Shown here in pieces: positions 1 through 8,546 of a stretch of 64,000 nt of DNA (positions are counted from its first letter, which is position 1; each line of letters opens with the position of its first letter). The notes below the pieces were generated by a model. The model worked only from the letters and a program-made list of their open reading frames with translations, made no database searches and had not been told where the DNA came from. A program made the translations under genes and the position numbers. Origin of the DNA: CAYVQZ01 sp964453435 (lineage in GTDB: Bacteria; Abyssobacteria; SURF-5); NCBI GenBank assembly GCA_964453435.1, contig CAYVQZ010000001.1, forward strand, positions 1-64,000, read 5' to 3'.

Positions 1-390
1 TACGCGGGGCAATGAAAGCGATCTTAACCGAAAAGCTTGCGGCCGCTCCGACTTATAGTAGCGGTTGACGACCTCATTGCTGTATCAAATCAAGTAAAGA
101 AGGGAAACTATGCCAGCGCCACCTTAACTCTTGAAGAGATTTTTTCATCCCCGCCGAAACTGAATCGGATTTCAAGCAAATTCTCCCATAATGGATTGCA
201 CGTGTTGGACAAAAAGAGGGGGTTTTGCAGCGCAATCTATTCTTGAATGCGAAGCGCAAAAGACTGCTAAATATCAGCTTGCGTTACATCCAGAATACGT
301 TTTTCCCGCCCCCCACATCAGCCGAATCAACCGATAGAGACAGCCTTTCATCCGTCTCTATGTGCGGCCCCTAAAAAACCTTCTTGTCAC
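1..390. other. No supported gene at window start
   Basis: No reading frame here has a convincing start, ribosome site or recognisable family. The longest, about 69 codons from a TTG at 37, has no Shine-Dalgarno sequence and matches nothing I know. The stretch may be the decayed end of a gene lying to the left of the window, but that is a guess. Confidence 0.5.
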
Positions 391-735
391 TGTGGGCGAA
401 ATCCTCCATCCGCGCTCCCCGTGGTTCAATTTCTTTCCGGTTTTCCTTTGCGGCCGGAGCTTGCCTTGAGTCCATCGAAAGGCGCCTGTGCGGTTCACTG
501 ATGCTTTTGTGGCCTATGTGGTTGATTGTCTTTCAGTCGTGTCCATCCGTGTGCATCCGTTGGTTGGTTCAAATTTTTCTCTTCTCTTCGTGGTCAGGCC
601 AAGTCTTTGGTCAGTTCCTTTGCATCCCTCTGCGGTTCCCAAATCTCTGTTGGTTTTGCCCTCAATTCGTGTAATTTGCGTTATCCGGCGTCCACTCTTT
701 CATAATTCGCGAAACACCCAGCCGCCGTTGGGCTT
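391..735. repeat. Degenerate phrase-like repeats, non-coding
   Basis: The stretch is built from short similar phrases of about 20-30 bp, each ending in something like cGTGGTT or TGCGGTTC. Examples are CCCGTGGTTCAATTTC near 417, TCCATCCGTGTGCATCCG near 543, TTCGTGGTCAGG near 589, CCTCTGCGGTTCCC near 627 and TTCGTGTAATTTGCG near 666. The resemblance between phrases is visible but imperfect. No gene or hairpin explains it. It lies just past the stop codon of the leftward reductase gene. Confidence 0.5.
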
Positions 736-738
736 TGG

Positions 739-1467
739 TCACATGTTGAGGTCGAGTTTTGTCCGCCCGTATATGTTGATTGCCTCCCCGTTTATCGATG
801 CGGCTTCTTCGGTTGCGAGGTAGAGCGCGAGGTCGGCCACATGCCCCGGCGGTATGAGGACACCCGACAACTTTTCCTTGACGGCCTCCGGAATCATATC
901 GGTTTCAACCGTGCCGGGACAGATCGCGTTGACCGTGATGTTGAACGGCGCCAATTCTTCGGCGAGCGCTTTTGTCAGTCCGACGACCCCGTGCTTCGAC
1001 GCGCAGTACGCGGTGAGAAAGGGGATGCCGATTTTGCCGCTGCGGGAAGAAATGTTCACGATCCTTCCCCATCCGCGTTCGAGTAGAATCGGGACGGCGG
1101 CCCTCGTGCAGTAGAACGTTCCCATCAAGTTCACGTCGATTACCTCGCGCCATTTTTCGGTTTCGAATGTGGCAAAAGGGCCGGCATTCACTATGCCTGC
1201 ATTGTTCACGAGGATATCGACTTGACCGAATTTCCCCAGTGTATTGTCGATGATTCTCTGAGCCTCGTCTTCCCGTGAGACATCGGCCGAAATGCCGACA
1301 GCCTCGCCCCCGGCCCGAAGTATCTCCTCCGCCACGTCTGAAATCTCTTTTGCACTCCGGGCCGCCACAGCGACCTTCGCTCCGTGTTCTGCAAAAAGCA
1401 AAGCGGTCTCGCGTCCGATTCCTCTGCCGCCACCGGTAACGATTGCGACCTTTCCATTCAATTTCAT
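739..1467 (-). CDS. Short-chain dehydrogenase/reductase, FabG-like
   Basis: A 242-residue classical SDR oxidoreductase expected to reduce or oxidise a carbonyl/hydroxyl group with NAD(P)H in the cytoplasm. The Rossmann motif TGGGRGIG is at residues 11-18, NNAG at 88-91, the catalytic serine at 140-141 and YxxxK as Y154/K158, so the active site is intact. Length is typical for 3-oxoacyl-ACP reductases, but no fatty-acid genes are nearby, so the substrate is unknown. The start is supported by an AGGAGG ribosome site 5-6 nt upstream. The gene stands alone and reads away from the next gene. Family is clear; a true FabG role is not shown. Confidence 0.88.
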   Translation of the reverse strand: MKLNGKVAIVTGGGRGIGRETALLFAEHGAKVAVAARSAKEISDVAEEILRAGGEAVGISADVSREDEAQRIIDNTLGKFGQVDILVNNAGIVNAGPFATFETEKWREVIDVNLMGTFYCTRAAVPILLERGWGRIVNISSRSGKIGIPFLTAYCASKHGVVGLTKALAEELAPFNITVNAICPGTVETDMIPEAVKEKLSGVLIPPGHVADLALYLATEEAASINGEAINIYGRTKLDLNM

Positions 1468-1698
1468 GGGTGTGCCTCCTGCCTAAAAGTTCGTAGTCTT
1501 TCTTTTATGAAGTCACCCGCCTGTGTGGGGAGTAATAGTGCGATTCATCATAACCGCGCGGGTTGCGTATTTCAAGATTCGCGCAATCGCTTGCGCTCGT
1601 TGGCCGGAGGTCCCCGGTGTGTCAGTCGGCGCCGGAGGACACTTCATGTCGAGACACTTCATTGACAGCAGCGCCCGCTTTTACTAAAATTGTTTCGG

Positions 1699-3024
1699 AT
1701 GATTGGATACCTTTTTCGCTTGCTCAATTCCATGTTGTCAATTATCGGGTCCCTCAAAAACTCTTCCATATCTCTCGCGCTGATTTTCTTCTGTGCCGCC
1801 CCTTCGTTCGCGTCCGCGCAAAAGGTCGTTGTCCTCGATGTTCGAATTCAGAATGACGTTGGCGTCGAGAACGCCGAGGCGATTGCGACGGCGTGGCTCG
1901 TCGATTCGCTCCGGAAAGCTGCGCCTGAGGTTCAGGTGGTGCGGGAAAGACAGGCTGCCGAGCTGGCCCGGCTCAGATACCCGCTGAAGGTTGAGGGGAT
2001 GACGCCGAGCGAGGCGCTGACTTTGGCAAAATCCATCGATGCGACCCATGTGCTCGGCGGGGAGGTCTTTCGCTGGAAGCAGAAATACGGGATCACGCTG
2101 AGGCTGATTGAGCTTCCCTCGATGTCCGAGCCGCTTATCGAGCGCGACTGGACCTCCTCGGTTGAAGATATTCCCAACAAGATCGACGAGTTGGCTGGTC
2201 GCATCTTCAGTCCCTCTCCGAGAAAAAGCGCGCCGGCCATCTCGCGGCAGGAATCGGACGACGCTGAAAAAGACAGCGCGACGCCTTCCCAATGGGAGCA
2301 GAAGTTATTGGCGGAGCACCCGGAGATGGTTTATGTCCCGGGCGGCGAGTTTATCATGGGGAATGACGATGAGAGCGACGCTTATAATATGCCCGTTGAC
2401 CCTTCCCGGCGGGAGGGCGTGAGCAGGTTCGTGCTGCTGGCCGCCGAGAAACCGCAGCGCCGAGTCTTCGTCAAGCCGTTCCTGATTGACAAATACGAGG
2501 TTACAAACGCCGAGTACAAGCGCTTTCGGCCCGCTCATGAGATTCCTGCGGGGAAGGAGAAGCATCCGGTAACCGGAATAAGCTGGCACGACGCGAAGGC
2601 GTATGCAACGTGGGCCGGAAAACGGTTGCCGACAGAGGCGGAGTGGGAAAAGGCCGCCCGCGGAACCGATGGCAGGAAATGGCCGTGGGGAAACGTGTTC
2701 GAGCTCGGACGGTGCAACCTGGGCGCCGATACGGCCGTGGTGGGCAGCTTCGAGGGGGATAAGAGCCCGTATGGAGTCTTCGACATGGCCAGCAACGTGC
2801 AGGAGTGGACTTCGAGCAACTTTGAGCCATATCCGGGCAACAAAAACAAAGATGTCGGTTTTGACCCGCGAAAGAAGGTGGTCAGAGGGTCGTACTATGG
2901 CGGAAACGATTTTCTCGCCCGTTGCTCAATGCGATTCTGCGCGCTGCCCGGCACGCCGGGAGTGAAACCACAGGATGAGAACTACGCCTTCATTGGCTTT
3001 CGGTGTGCGCTGGATGTCGAGTGA
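1699..3024 (+). CDS. Secreted protein with formylglycine-enzyme-like (SUMF1) domain
   Basis: About 441 residues. A hydrophobic segment ending in ASA|Q (about residues 27-40 from the ATG at 1699) looks like a Sec signal peptide; the ATG at 1732 is an equally good start, and neither has a clear ribosome site. The next 130 residues look like the nucleotide-free fold at the front of TolB/CsgG-type proteins (weak call). The C-terminal 230 residues are a FGE-sulfatase domain: GGEFIMGND, KYEVTNAEYKRF, RLPTEAEWEKAARG, YGVFDMASNVQEW and a final FIGFRC. The copper-binding cysteine pair of true formylglycine-generating enzymes is not in place: the GGSWxC site reads GSYYGG. It is therefore more likely a structural or ligand-binding member than a sulfatase activator. 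No sulfatase gene is nearby. Confidence 0.8.
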   Translation: MIGYLFRLLNSMLSIIGSLKNSSISLALIFFCAAPSFASAQKVVVLDVRIQNDVGVENAEAIATAWLVDSLRKAAPEVQVVRERQAAELARLRYPLKVEGMTPSEALTLAKSIDATHVLGGEVFRWKQKYGITLRLIELPSMSEPLIERDWTSSVEDIPNKIDELAGRIFSPSPRKSAPAISRQESDDAEKDSATPSQWEQKLLAEHPEMVYVPGGEFIMGNDDESDAYNMPVDPSRREGVSRFVLLAAEKPQRRVFVKPFLIDKYEVTNAEYKRFRPAHEIPAGKEKHPVTGISWHDAKAYATWAGKRLPTEAEWEKAARGTDGRKWPWGNVFELGRCNLGADTAVVGSFEGDKSPYGVFDMASNVQEWTSSNFEPYPGNKNKDVGFDPRKKVVRGSYYGGNDFLARCSMRFCALPGTPGVKPQDENYAFIGFRCALDVE

Positions 3025-3246
3025 TGTTCGTGCGAGGTTCTGCCGTGGTCCGCGATGGCAGAGCGAGCGAAGAAAAAGACTGAGCGAGACTCCGACGAAA
3101 TAGACTCCCGCAGCCTCCTGCCCTTCAATGACTTCCAAGCTTTTTTGCCCATTTGTGGGAATGTATCTTGATTACCACCATCCGCTTATTTCGTAAACGG
3201 CGCCGCTTTTGGAATTTCGTCGCTTCCTGTGCGCCTTGACAGTCAG

Positions 3247-3275
3247 TTGAATTGACAATCGCCCGATGCTATAAT
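3247..3275 (+). promoter_or_regulatory. Sigma-70-like promoter with no ORF downstream
   Basis: TTGAAT at 3247-3252 and a perfect TATAAT at 3270-3275 are separated by 17 bp. Transcription would start near 3282 and run into the hairpin at 3356-3401. No open reading frame with a ribosome site follows within 400 bp, so the product may be an untranslated RNA. Confidence 0.5.
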
Positions 3276-3355
3276 TCGGAAAAAAGATGGGCTCGACCGT
3301 CATCTCTATGGCGCGAAGCGGGACCAATGGGGAACTGTCTCGCGGTTGGTGATCC

Positions 3356-3401
3356 GGGTTATTGGGGGACACCCCGCCGCATGGTGGTCCCTCAATAACC
3401 C
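3356..3401 (+). other. Long perfect-stem hairpin, possible structured RNA
   Basis: Two 15-nt arms (3356-3370 and 3387-3401) pair completely with a single G-U wobble around a 16-nt loop that can itself form a short GGTG/CACC stem. No T-run follows, so it is not a standard terminator. It lies about 75 nt after a predicted transcription start. It could be part of a small RNA, or an inverted repeat of the palindromic repeat family seen elsewhere in the window. Confidence 0.5.
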
Positions 3402-3424
3402 CAAAATACGGGCAATGCCGTAAT

Positions 3425-3570
3425 TGTGCTAATACCGGCTACATGGATTTCTTGGTTCCGCGTCCCCGGAATCAGGGCTTCAGCCTTGCGGCGGAACTTG
3501 GGAACCGTGCGACACACTCAGTCCCGATTCTGTTCTGAAAATGAGGCGGGACTTCGGGTTCGGGGTTAGG
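3425..3570 (+). repeat. Dispersed repeat family, partial copy
   Basis: The 19-bp string at 3462-3480 recurs exactly at 55949-55967, and the resemblance continues into CCTTGCGGC. The start, CTAATACCGG, recurs at 55893. Further on, CAGTCCCGATTCTG matches the copies at 21330 and 50530. No ORF is present. The remaining sequence to 3700 holds nothing I recognise. Confidence 0.6.
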
Positions 3571-3714
3571 AAAAAACTGATTGCATTCCCTGCTCAAGCC
3601 TGAAAATGACAGAGAGGAGATATTCTTCGCCCCGCTTAAGAATGAGAAAGAAGAGCGGAGTTACAATTCTCCCCCCTGACATTCCCGGGACGAATTCGAG
3701 ACGTGTTCTTTATC

Positions 3715-3813
3715 TCAAATCGTCATGATAAATCCCAGAGTGAGCAGGTATATTGCAAGAATGAGAAGAGAGAACATTATCTGAAAATCGAATATGTCGG
3801 CCAGGAATCTCAT
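3715..3813 (-). CDS. 32-residue hydrophobic membrane peptide
   Basis: A short reading frame starting MRFLADIFDF and continuing with an unbroken hydrophobic run of about 20 residues (about 11-30, IMFSLLILAIYLL...), enough for one membrane helix. The ATG at 3813 is preceded by AAGGGGA at a normal distance. About 95 bp further upstream on the same strand lies a near-consensus promoter (TTGACG, 17 bp, TATAAT). These three elements together are unlikely by chance. I do not recognise the family; size and shape resemble small membrane regulators or subunits, but nothing nearby suggests a partner. Confidence 0.5.
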   Translation of the reverse strand: MRFLADIFDFQIMFSLLILAIYLLTLGFIMTI

Positions 3814-3905
3814 AACATCATCCCCTTACCCGGCGCCGATGTGTTTCCGGCGCACCTGAGGAAGGCCATGATCGAATATTCAGATTCGATTTCCTCCCCT
3901 TTTAA

Positions 3906-3934
3906 ATTATATCACTGAAATGTCATGGCGTCAA
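3906..3934 (-). promoter_or_regulatory. Near-consensus promoter for the 32-residue peptide
   Basis: On the minus strand, TTGACG (3934-3929) and TATAAT (3911-3906) are 17 bp apart. Transcription would begin near 3899 and give a leader of about 85 nt before the small hydrophobic frame at 3813. The leader also carries an AGGGGAGG string near 3900-3893. Confidence 0.6.
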
Positions 3935-4026
3935 TACTCTAAGCATTTGAATATCAGTCACTTAAGCAAAGACTTTTTACTGGCTGCGCCGCCGTTGTCG
4001 GTTCACTGTGTCTGCGGGAGAAAAGA

Positions 4027-4665
4027 ATGAAGAAAATGTATCGCGCCTGTTTGCTGTTGGCCGCTTCGCTCATCGTGTCCTCTTGTGCGGGAGGGATGGC
4101 TTTCACGAAACCAACCGAGCTGCCGGAGGAGAAAATCGCCCGTCTCGCTGATCAAATCGAGGAGGCGGTCATGTACACGGAGGTCGAATCTCCGATGGTT
4201 TCGGATTTCGATGTGGATGAAGAGAGCGGCGAACTCGTTGGCGATATCGAACCGCTGAGCATGATTGTGGACATGGAGGAAATCCGCCAAAAGATTCCGG
4301 CGCTCGCCGAGCTCAACGTTGACGACGAGGTTATGCTGGCGGCGATTCGCGGCCGGATTTTTCGCTGGCCGGCCATCCGCGAATTCAGGCGGAAGGGTTG
4401 TATCGGCGAAAGCCGCGAGGGGTTTGCCCAAAACATGAAAAGCGAGAAATGCGGCGGCGACCGCACCGAGAGAGACCGTGTCGCCCACATCGTTCTTCAG
4501 GAGAACCGGAACAGGCGAGTCATCTATGAGCGTCTCGTTCAAGCGAATGGATGGAGCCATTCAACCGTGGGGCGTGTCCGCGAACTATTTGCCGGGAAAA
4601 TCTATGAGAAGGCATGGGCCGGAACGCCGCTTCAAACGCCCGAGGGCACATGGGAGAGAAAATGA
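4027..4665 (+). CDS. DUF1318 (YdbL-like) lipoprotein
   Basis: A 212-residue envelope lipoprotein. Residues 1-20 form a lipoprotein signal ending LIVSSC, with C20 as the lipidation site. The middle is acidic. The C-terminal half carries the pattern of the DUF1318/YdbL family: a glycine-rich IGES..G segment near 120, then VLQENRNRRVIYERLV and NGWS. The function of this family is not known; in other bacteria it is found beside YnbE/YdbH envelope proteins, which are absent here. A GGGAG ribosome site precedes the ATG. The stop overlaps the start of thiL (ATGA), so the two are probably co-translated. Confidence 0.75.
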   Translation: MKKMYRACLLLAASLIVSSCAGGMAFTKPTELPEEKIARLADQIEEAVMYTEVESPMVSDFDVDEESGELVGDIEPLSMIVDMEEIRQKIPALAELNVDDEVMLAAIRGRIFRWPAIREFRRKGCIGESREGFAQNMKSEKCGGDRTERDRVAHIVLQENRNRRVIYERLVQANGWSHSTVGRVRELFAGKIYEKAWAGTPLQTPEGTWERK

Positions 4666-5684
4666 CATCGCGACTGGTGAAAGACATCGGGGAGTTTGAA
4701 CTGGTCAAGCTGGTAACGGAAGGGCTGGCATATTCACAGCAAACGATTTTGGGAGTGGGCGACGACTGCGCCGTTTACGAGATATCCAAAGGGCGTTACA
4801 TCCTGGCCACATGCGATATGCTCGTCGAGGATGTTCATTTTTCCACGAAGACGGCCTCTGCGTTTCTGATCGGATGCAAAGCGATAGCATGCAGCCTGAG
4901 CGACATTGCCGCGATGGGAGGGAACCCTCTCTTCACGCTGATCTCGCTCGGACTCCCTGAGACCACCGGTGAAGAGTTCATCCATGATTTGTATGTTGGT
5001 ATTCGCTCCATCTGCCGGGAATACGGCGTCGTGCTTCTGGGCGGCGACACCGTACGTTCCCCGGAAAATATCGTTATCGACGTCTCGATGGTCGGCGATT
5101 GCCCGCGGGGGAAATTCGTCACTCGCTCGGGAGCAAAGGCGGGCGACCTCGTGGTGGTGACGGGCTACCTCGGCGATTCCGCCGCCGGACTGGACCTGCT
5201 AAACGGAAAGTTCGAGGAACCCGACACGGAGCGAAGAAGCCGGATCGTGGAACGGCATCTTGCGCCGGAGCCGCGCTGTGAGCAGGGCAGGTTCCTCGCC
5301 GAAAACTTCGACATCAACGCCATGATCGACATCAGCGACGGCCTTGCGGGCGACCTCGGCCACATCTGCGAAGCCAGTAAACTCGGAGCGCGTCTCCGCA
5401 GCGACTGGATTCCGGTCTCGAACCCGCTTCGCGAATTCTCGGAAAGCGCCGGAATCGACCCGCTCACGTACGCTCTCGCGGGCGGCGAAGATTATGAGCT
5501 CCTCTTTACGCTTGCGCCCAAGGAATTCGAGCGACTCGAGGAATTGTGGCCAGAGGAGTTTGAGCTGCCGCTCTTCCAGATAGGCGAAATGGATAAATCG
5601 CTGGGGGGAATCTACCTTGTGTATCCCGATGGCAGCGAACGGCTCGTTGACAGCAAATCGTTCGAACATTTCCGAAAAGGCTGA
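4662..5684 (+). CDS. thiL: Thiamine-monophosphate kinase
   Basis: 340 residues. ThiL phosphorylates thiamine monophosphate with ATP to give thiamine diphosphate, the active cofactor, in the cytoplasm. Family signatures in order are GDDCAVY, ATCDMLVEDVHF, CSLSDIAAMGG, LLGGDT, IDISDGLAGDL and AGGEDYELLF, covering the ATP/Mg2+ and substrate sites of the PurM-like fold. A longer frame begins at 4614, but the ATG at 4662 is preferred: it overlaps the lipoprotein stop as ATGA, follows GGAGAG, and gives the usual N-terminus. No other thiamine gene is nearby. Confidence 0.93.
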   Translation: MTSRLVKDIGEFELVKLVTEGLAYSQQTILGVGDDCAVYEISKGRYILATCDMLVEDVHFSTKTASAFLIGCKAIACSLSDIAAMGGNPLFTLISLGLPETTGEEFIHDLYVGIRSICREYGVVLLGGDTVRSPENIVIDVSMVGDCPRGKFVTRSGAKAGDLVVVTGYLGDSAAGLDLLNGKFEEPDTERRSRIVERHLAPEPRCEQGRFLAENFDINAMIDISDGLAGDLGHICEASKLGARLRSDWIPVSNPLREFSESAGIDPLTYALAGGEDYELLFTLAPKEFERLEELWPEEFELPLFQIGEMDKSLGGIYLVYPDGSERLVDSKSFEHFRKG

Positions 5685-5690
5685 GCTGTT

Positions 5691-6626
5691 ATGAAGCAAC
5701 TGCTCCTGAAGCTTTCCGCGGCGATACGAGAACGCGTCCGCCCATGGGTGCTCGAAGCTCGGGGGGGAGAAGTTGTCGGCCGCGCTCACAGCGGCGACGC
5801 CACGTTTCGGGTGGACGAAATAGCGGAGGACCACCTTGCCGAATTGATGAAAAAAATGGACGAACCGATTGCGTGCCTGTCCGAAGACAAGGGCTTAATG
5901 ATGCCCGAGCATGGCCGGCCGCAATGGCTGCTCGTGGTCGACCCGCTCGACGGAAGCCGAAACGCCAAGAGCGGATTCGAGGCCTGCATGGTCTCCGTCG
6001 CGCTGGCGAAGTTTTCCGAGCGGCCGACATTGGCCGATGTGACGCACGGTCTGCTTCATGAGATAGTCGGCGAGCGCGTGTTCTACGCGGAACGGAACGC
6101 ATCCGCCGAAGTATGGATGAATGACCGCATGAGCGCGCCCGAGCTCTCCTCCAACGAAGACCTCAGCACACTGCGGTGGAGTCTCACCATGCCGGGTCGG
6201 CCCGCGTCACTCGTTTTCGGAGTCATGGCAAATCTTATCGAAGCGTCTTCTTTGCGAGGAGGTTTCTTTTCCTGTAACAGCACGTGCTATTCCATCAGCC
6301 GTCTTTTGACAAACCAGCTTGATGCCTACGTGGATGTCGCGAATCGCATCGTTCGCGAGCGAGCGTCGTCGGACGAGGAGTTTCGAGCCATCTCAAAACG
6401 ATGTCTTACCGGTTTCAGTTCCTATGATATCGCTGCCGCGTTGTTGATAGCGAAACAGGGGGGTGTCACGATAACCGACGCCTACGGCGGCCCGCTCGAT
6501 GACATGGAGCTGCTCGACACCTCGCCGACCAATATGCGTTCCTGCGTTGCCGCCGCAACCAGCGGGCTTCATGCCAAAATACTGGGGTATATCGATGACG
6601 CGATCGGCTCTTTAAAAATCTCGTGA
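5691..6626 (+). CDS. Inositol-monophosphatase-family phosphatase
   Basis: 311 residues. The Mg2+-dependent phosphatase fold is recognised by VVDPLDGSRNA (about residues 82-92; family consensus DPxDGT), the SED segment near 64 that supplies the first metal-binding acid, and SYDIAAALLIAKQGG near 247-261 (consensus WDxAAG). The family includes inositol-1-phosphatase, fructose-1,6-bisphosphatase and 3'-phosphoadenosine phosphatase; the changes S for T and Y for W mean the substrate cannot be guessed. It starts 6 bp after thiL and is likely in the same transcript. The archaeal-type members often act on fructose-1,6-bisphosphate, which is one option. Confidence 0.75.
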   Translation: MKQLLLKLSAAIRERVRPWVLEARGGEVVGRAHSGDATFRVDEIAEDHLAELMKKMDEPIACLSEDKGLMMPEHGRPQWLLVVDPLDGSRNAKSGFEACMVSVALAKFSERPTLADVTHGLLHEIVGERVFYAERNASAEVWMNDRMSAPELSSNEDLSTLRWSLTMPGRPASLVFGVMANLIEASSLRGGFFSCNSTCYSISRLLTNQLDAYVDVANRIVRERASSDEEFRAISKRCLTGFSSYDIAAALLIAKQGGVTITDAYGGPLDDMELLDTSPTNMRSCVAAATSGLHAKILGYIDDAIGSLKIS

Positions 6627-6719
6627 GGACTCGGTTCCCATCATGATAGCCGAGCCAAACCTATTTTGCGCACGGTCCGTAAGGGTGACGAGTCGAGGCC
6701 CTGTGCGCCAGCGAATACA

Positions 6720-6950
6720 ATGGATATGCGAACCGAAACAGCGAAATTTCTGATGGTCGTCGGGGTGGTGATGTTCGCCGTCGGGGCGCTCCTTCTCGTC
6801 GCCCCAAAAATTCCGTGGCTCGGCAGGCTGCCCGGCGATATAGACGTTGAAGGCAAAAACTACCGAATCTATTTTCCCATCGTCACCTGCATCATCCTCA
6901 GCATCTTGCTCACGATACTGCTCAACCTCATAGGCTTGTTCCGGCGCTGA
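6720..6950 (+). CDS. DUF2905 small membrane protein
   Basis: About 76 residues with two transmembrane helices (about 8-28 and 51-71). The loop WLGRLPGDIDVEGKN followed by YFPIVTCIILS is the hallmark of DUF2905, a widespread family of unknown function. The start is uncertain: ATG at 6720 or 6726, neither with a strong ribosome site. The gene follows the phosphatase by about 90 bp. Confidence 0.8.
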   Translation: MDMRTETAKFLMVVGVVMFAVGALLLVAPKIPWLGRLPGDIDVEGKNYRIYFPIVTCIILSILLTILLNLIGLFRR

Positions 6951-7079
6951 GCAAGCCCGCCTTTATCTTGAAAACGAGATTTTTTCGAACCGGGATTTCA
7001 AAGTGCTGGCAGCGGTCTGCTATTATGGAAAGACTTTTCGACCGAAGGCGACAGGAGAGAATCGGGTGGAGCCTTTGCC

Positions 7080-8546
7080 GTGAGCGTTCGCACAAGCCTT
7101 GAACCGAATCGCGCGCCGAACAAGTGGGGAGCCATGACAGCGGTGGGCATGAGTGTTTTCATGTCCACGCTCGACGTCAACATCGTCAATGTCTCGCTTC
7201 CCACCCTCGTCGAGGAACTCGACACCGATTTCGCCACAATCCAGTGGGTGATTATCGGTTACGTGCTCGTGCTGACCTCATTGACACTCAGCATGGCGAG
7301 GCTCGGCGACATGTTGGGTAAACGAAAATTGTTCGCGGTCGGTCTTGCCATATTCACGCTCGGGTCGCTTTCCTGCGGACTCGCGCCAAACGTGAAGTGG
7401 CTCATCGGTTCGAGAGCGTTTCAGGGGTTCGGCGCATCGATCACCCAAGCCCTGGGAGCGGCCATTGTGACCGATGTGTTTCCCCAGGCGGAACGCGGAA
7501 AGGCGTTGGGAATTATCGGCGGTATCGTTTCTGTCGGACTCGCCATGGGACCGGCCGTTGGGGGCATTCTTATCGGAACCTTGGGCTGGCGGTCGGTTTT
7601 CATGGTGAATATTCCCATCGGCCTCGTCGCAATGTTTGCTGCTGTGCGATTCATCCCGTCGGCGGTTCGCAGCGATTCCCGTGAACGCTTCGATTTTCTC
7701 GGCGCCTCGATCATCTTTGTCACGTTGGCGTGCTATGCAATCGGAATGACTCTCGGGCAGCGCCGGGGATTCAATTACGGTCCCATACCATGCTTGCTGT
7801 TCACTGCCGTTCTCGGACTTATTTCCTTTGTGTTCGCGGAGAAGCATATAAAGCAGCCAATCGTCGAGCTGAACCTGTTCAGGAACGTTCTGTTCAGCAT
7901 AAATCTTTTGATGGGGGTGCTGGTTTTTGTCGCCATTTCCGGGAACTTCGTGATTCCGTTTTTCCTCGAATTGGTGAAAGGGTATCCACCCCAGACCGTC
8001 GGACTCCTCATGATGGTCGTTCCGGTGTCGATGGGATTGATAGCTCCGCCCGCCGGAATTCTCTCGGACCGTCTCGGCTCACGCGGCATCAGTCTTCTCG
8101 GCCTTCTGATCGCAGTGATCGGCTGCCTCTCAATAAGCACCCTCAATGAAGATGTGTCGCTGGCAGGTGTCGTGCTCCGGTTGACGCCGTTCGGCATAGG
8201 GATGGGTCTGTTTCAATCTCCGAACAACAGCGCCATAATGGGCGCTGCGCCGAAGGACCGTCTCGGGTTGGCTTCGGGTCTGTTGACGCTTATGCGGACA
8301 CTCGGCAGCACGTCGGGAATACCGCTGGTCGGCGCGCTCTTCACGACATACGTTCTCAGCGCTTCCACCGCCGACCCGTCCATATCCGCCATAACAAGCG
8401 CGCCGGCTGAAGCTCTGGTCGCCGGTCTGACGGGAACATACCGCGTCCTGGCTGTCGTGCTTTTTGTATCAACCGGTCTCGCCGCCGCGGCTTTCCGGAT
8501 AGATAAACGCAGACAGACGCAGCCGAACATGGCGAACAAAGGTTAG
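7080..8546 (+). CDS. MFS drug-efflux transporter, DHA2 (EmrB-type)
   Basis: 488 residues with about 14 membrane helices, the number typical of the DHA2 family of proton-driven exporters. The region MSVFMSTLDVNIVNVSLPTL near residues 20-40 is the family's first-helix signature, with D33 and N34 in the usual place, and ARLGDMLGKRKLF is the cytoplasmic loop 2-3 motif A. The GTG start at 7080 follows GGTGGAG. The gene ends 4 bp inside the converging glycosyltransferase gene. No membrane-fusion partner (EmrA) is next to it, so it may act alone at the inner membrane. Substrate unknown. Confidence 0.88.
   Translation: MSVRTSLEPNRAPNKWGAMTAVGMSVFMSTLDVNIVNVSLPTLVEELDTDFATIQWVIIGYVLVLTSLTLSMARLGDMLGKRKLFAVGLAIFTLGSLSCGLAPNVKWLIGSRAFQGFGASITQALGAAIVTDVFPQAERGKALGIIGGIVSVGLAMGPAVGGILIGTLGWRSVFMVNIPIGLVAMFAAVRFIPSAVRSDSRERFDFLGASIIFVTLACYAIGMTLGQRRGFNYGPIPCLLFTAVLGLISFVFAEKHIKQPIVELNLFRNVLFSINLLMGVLVFVAISGNFVIPFFLELVKGYPPQTVGLLMMVVPVSMGLIAPPAGILSDRLGSRGISLLGLLIAVIGCLSISTLNEDVSLAGVVLRLTPFGIGMGLFQSPNNSAIMGAAPKDRLGLASGLLTLMRTLGSTSGIPLVGALFTTYVLSASTADPSISAITSAPAEALVAGLTGTYRVLAVVLFVSTGLAAAAFRIDKRRQTQPNMANKG

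Noticed and set aside
37..246. 69-codon frame from a TTG near the window start
   Set aside because: No ribosome site, no known family, and a stop codon just upstream; insufficient support.
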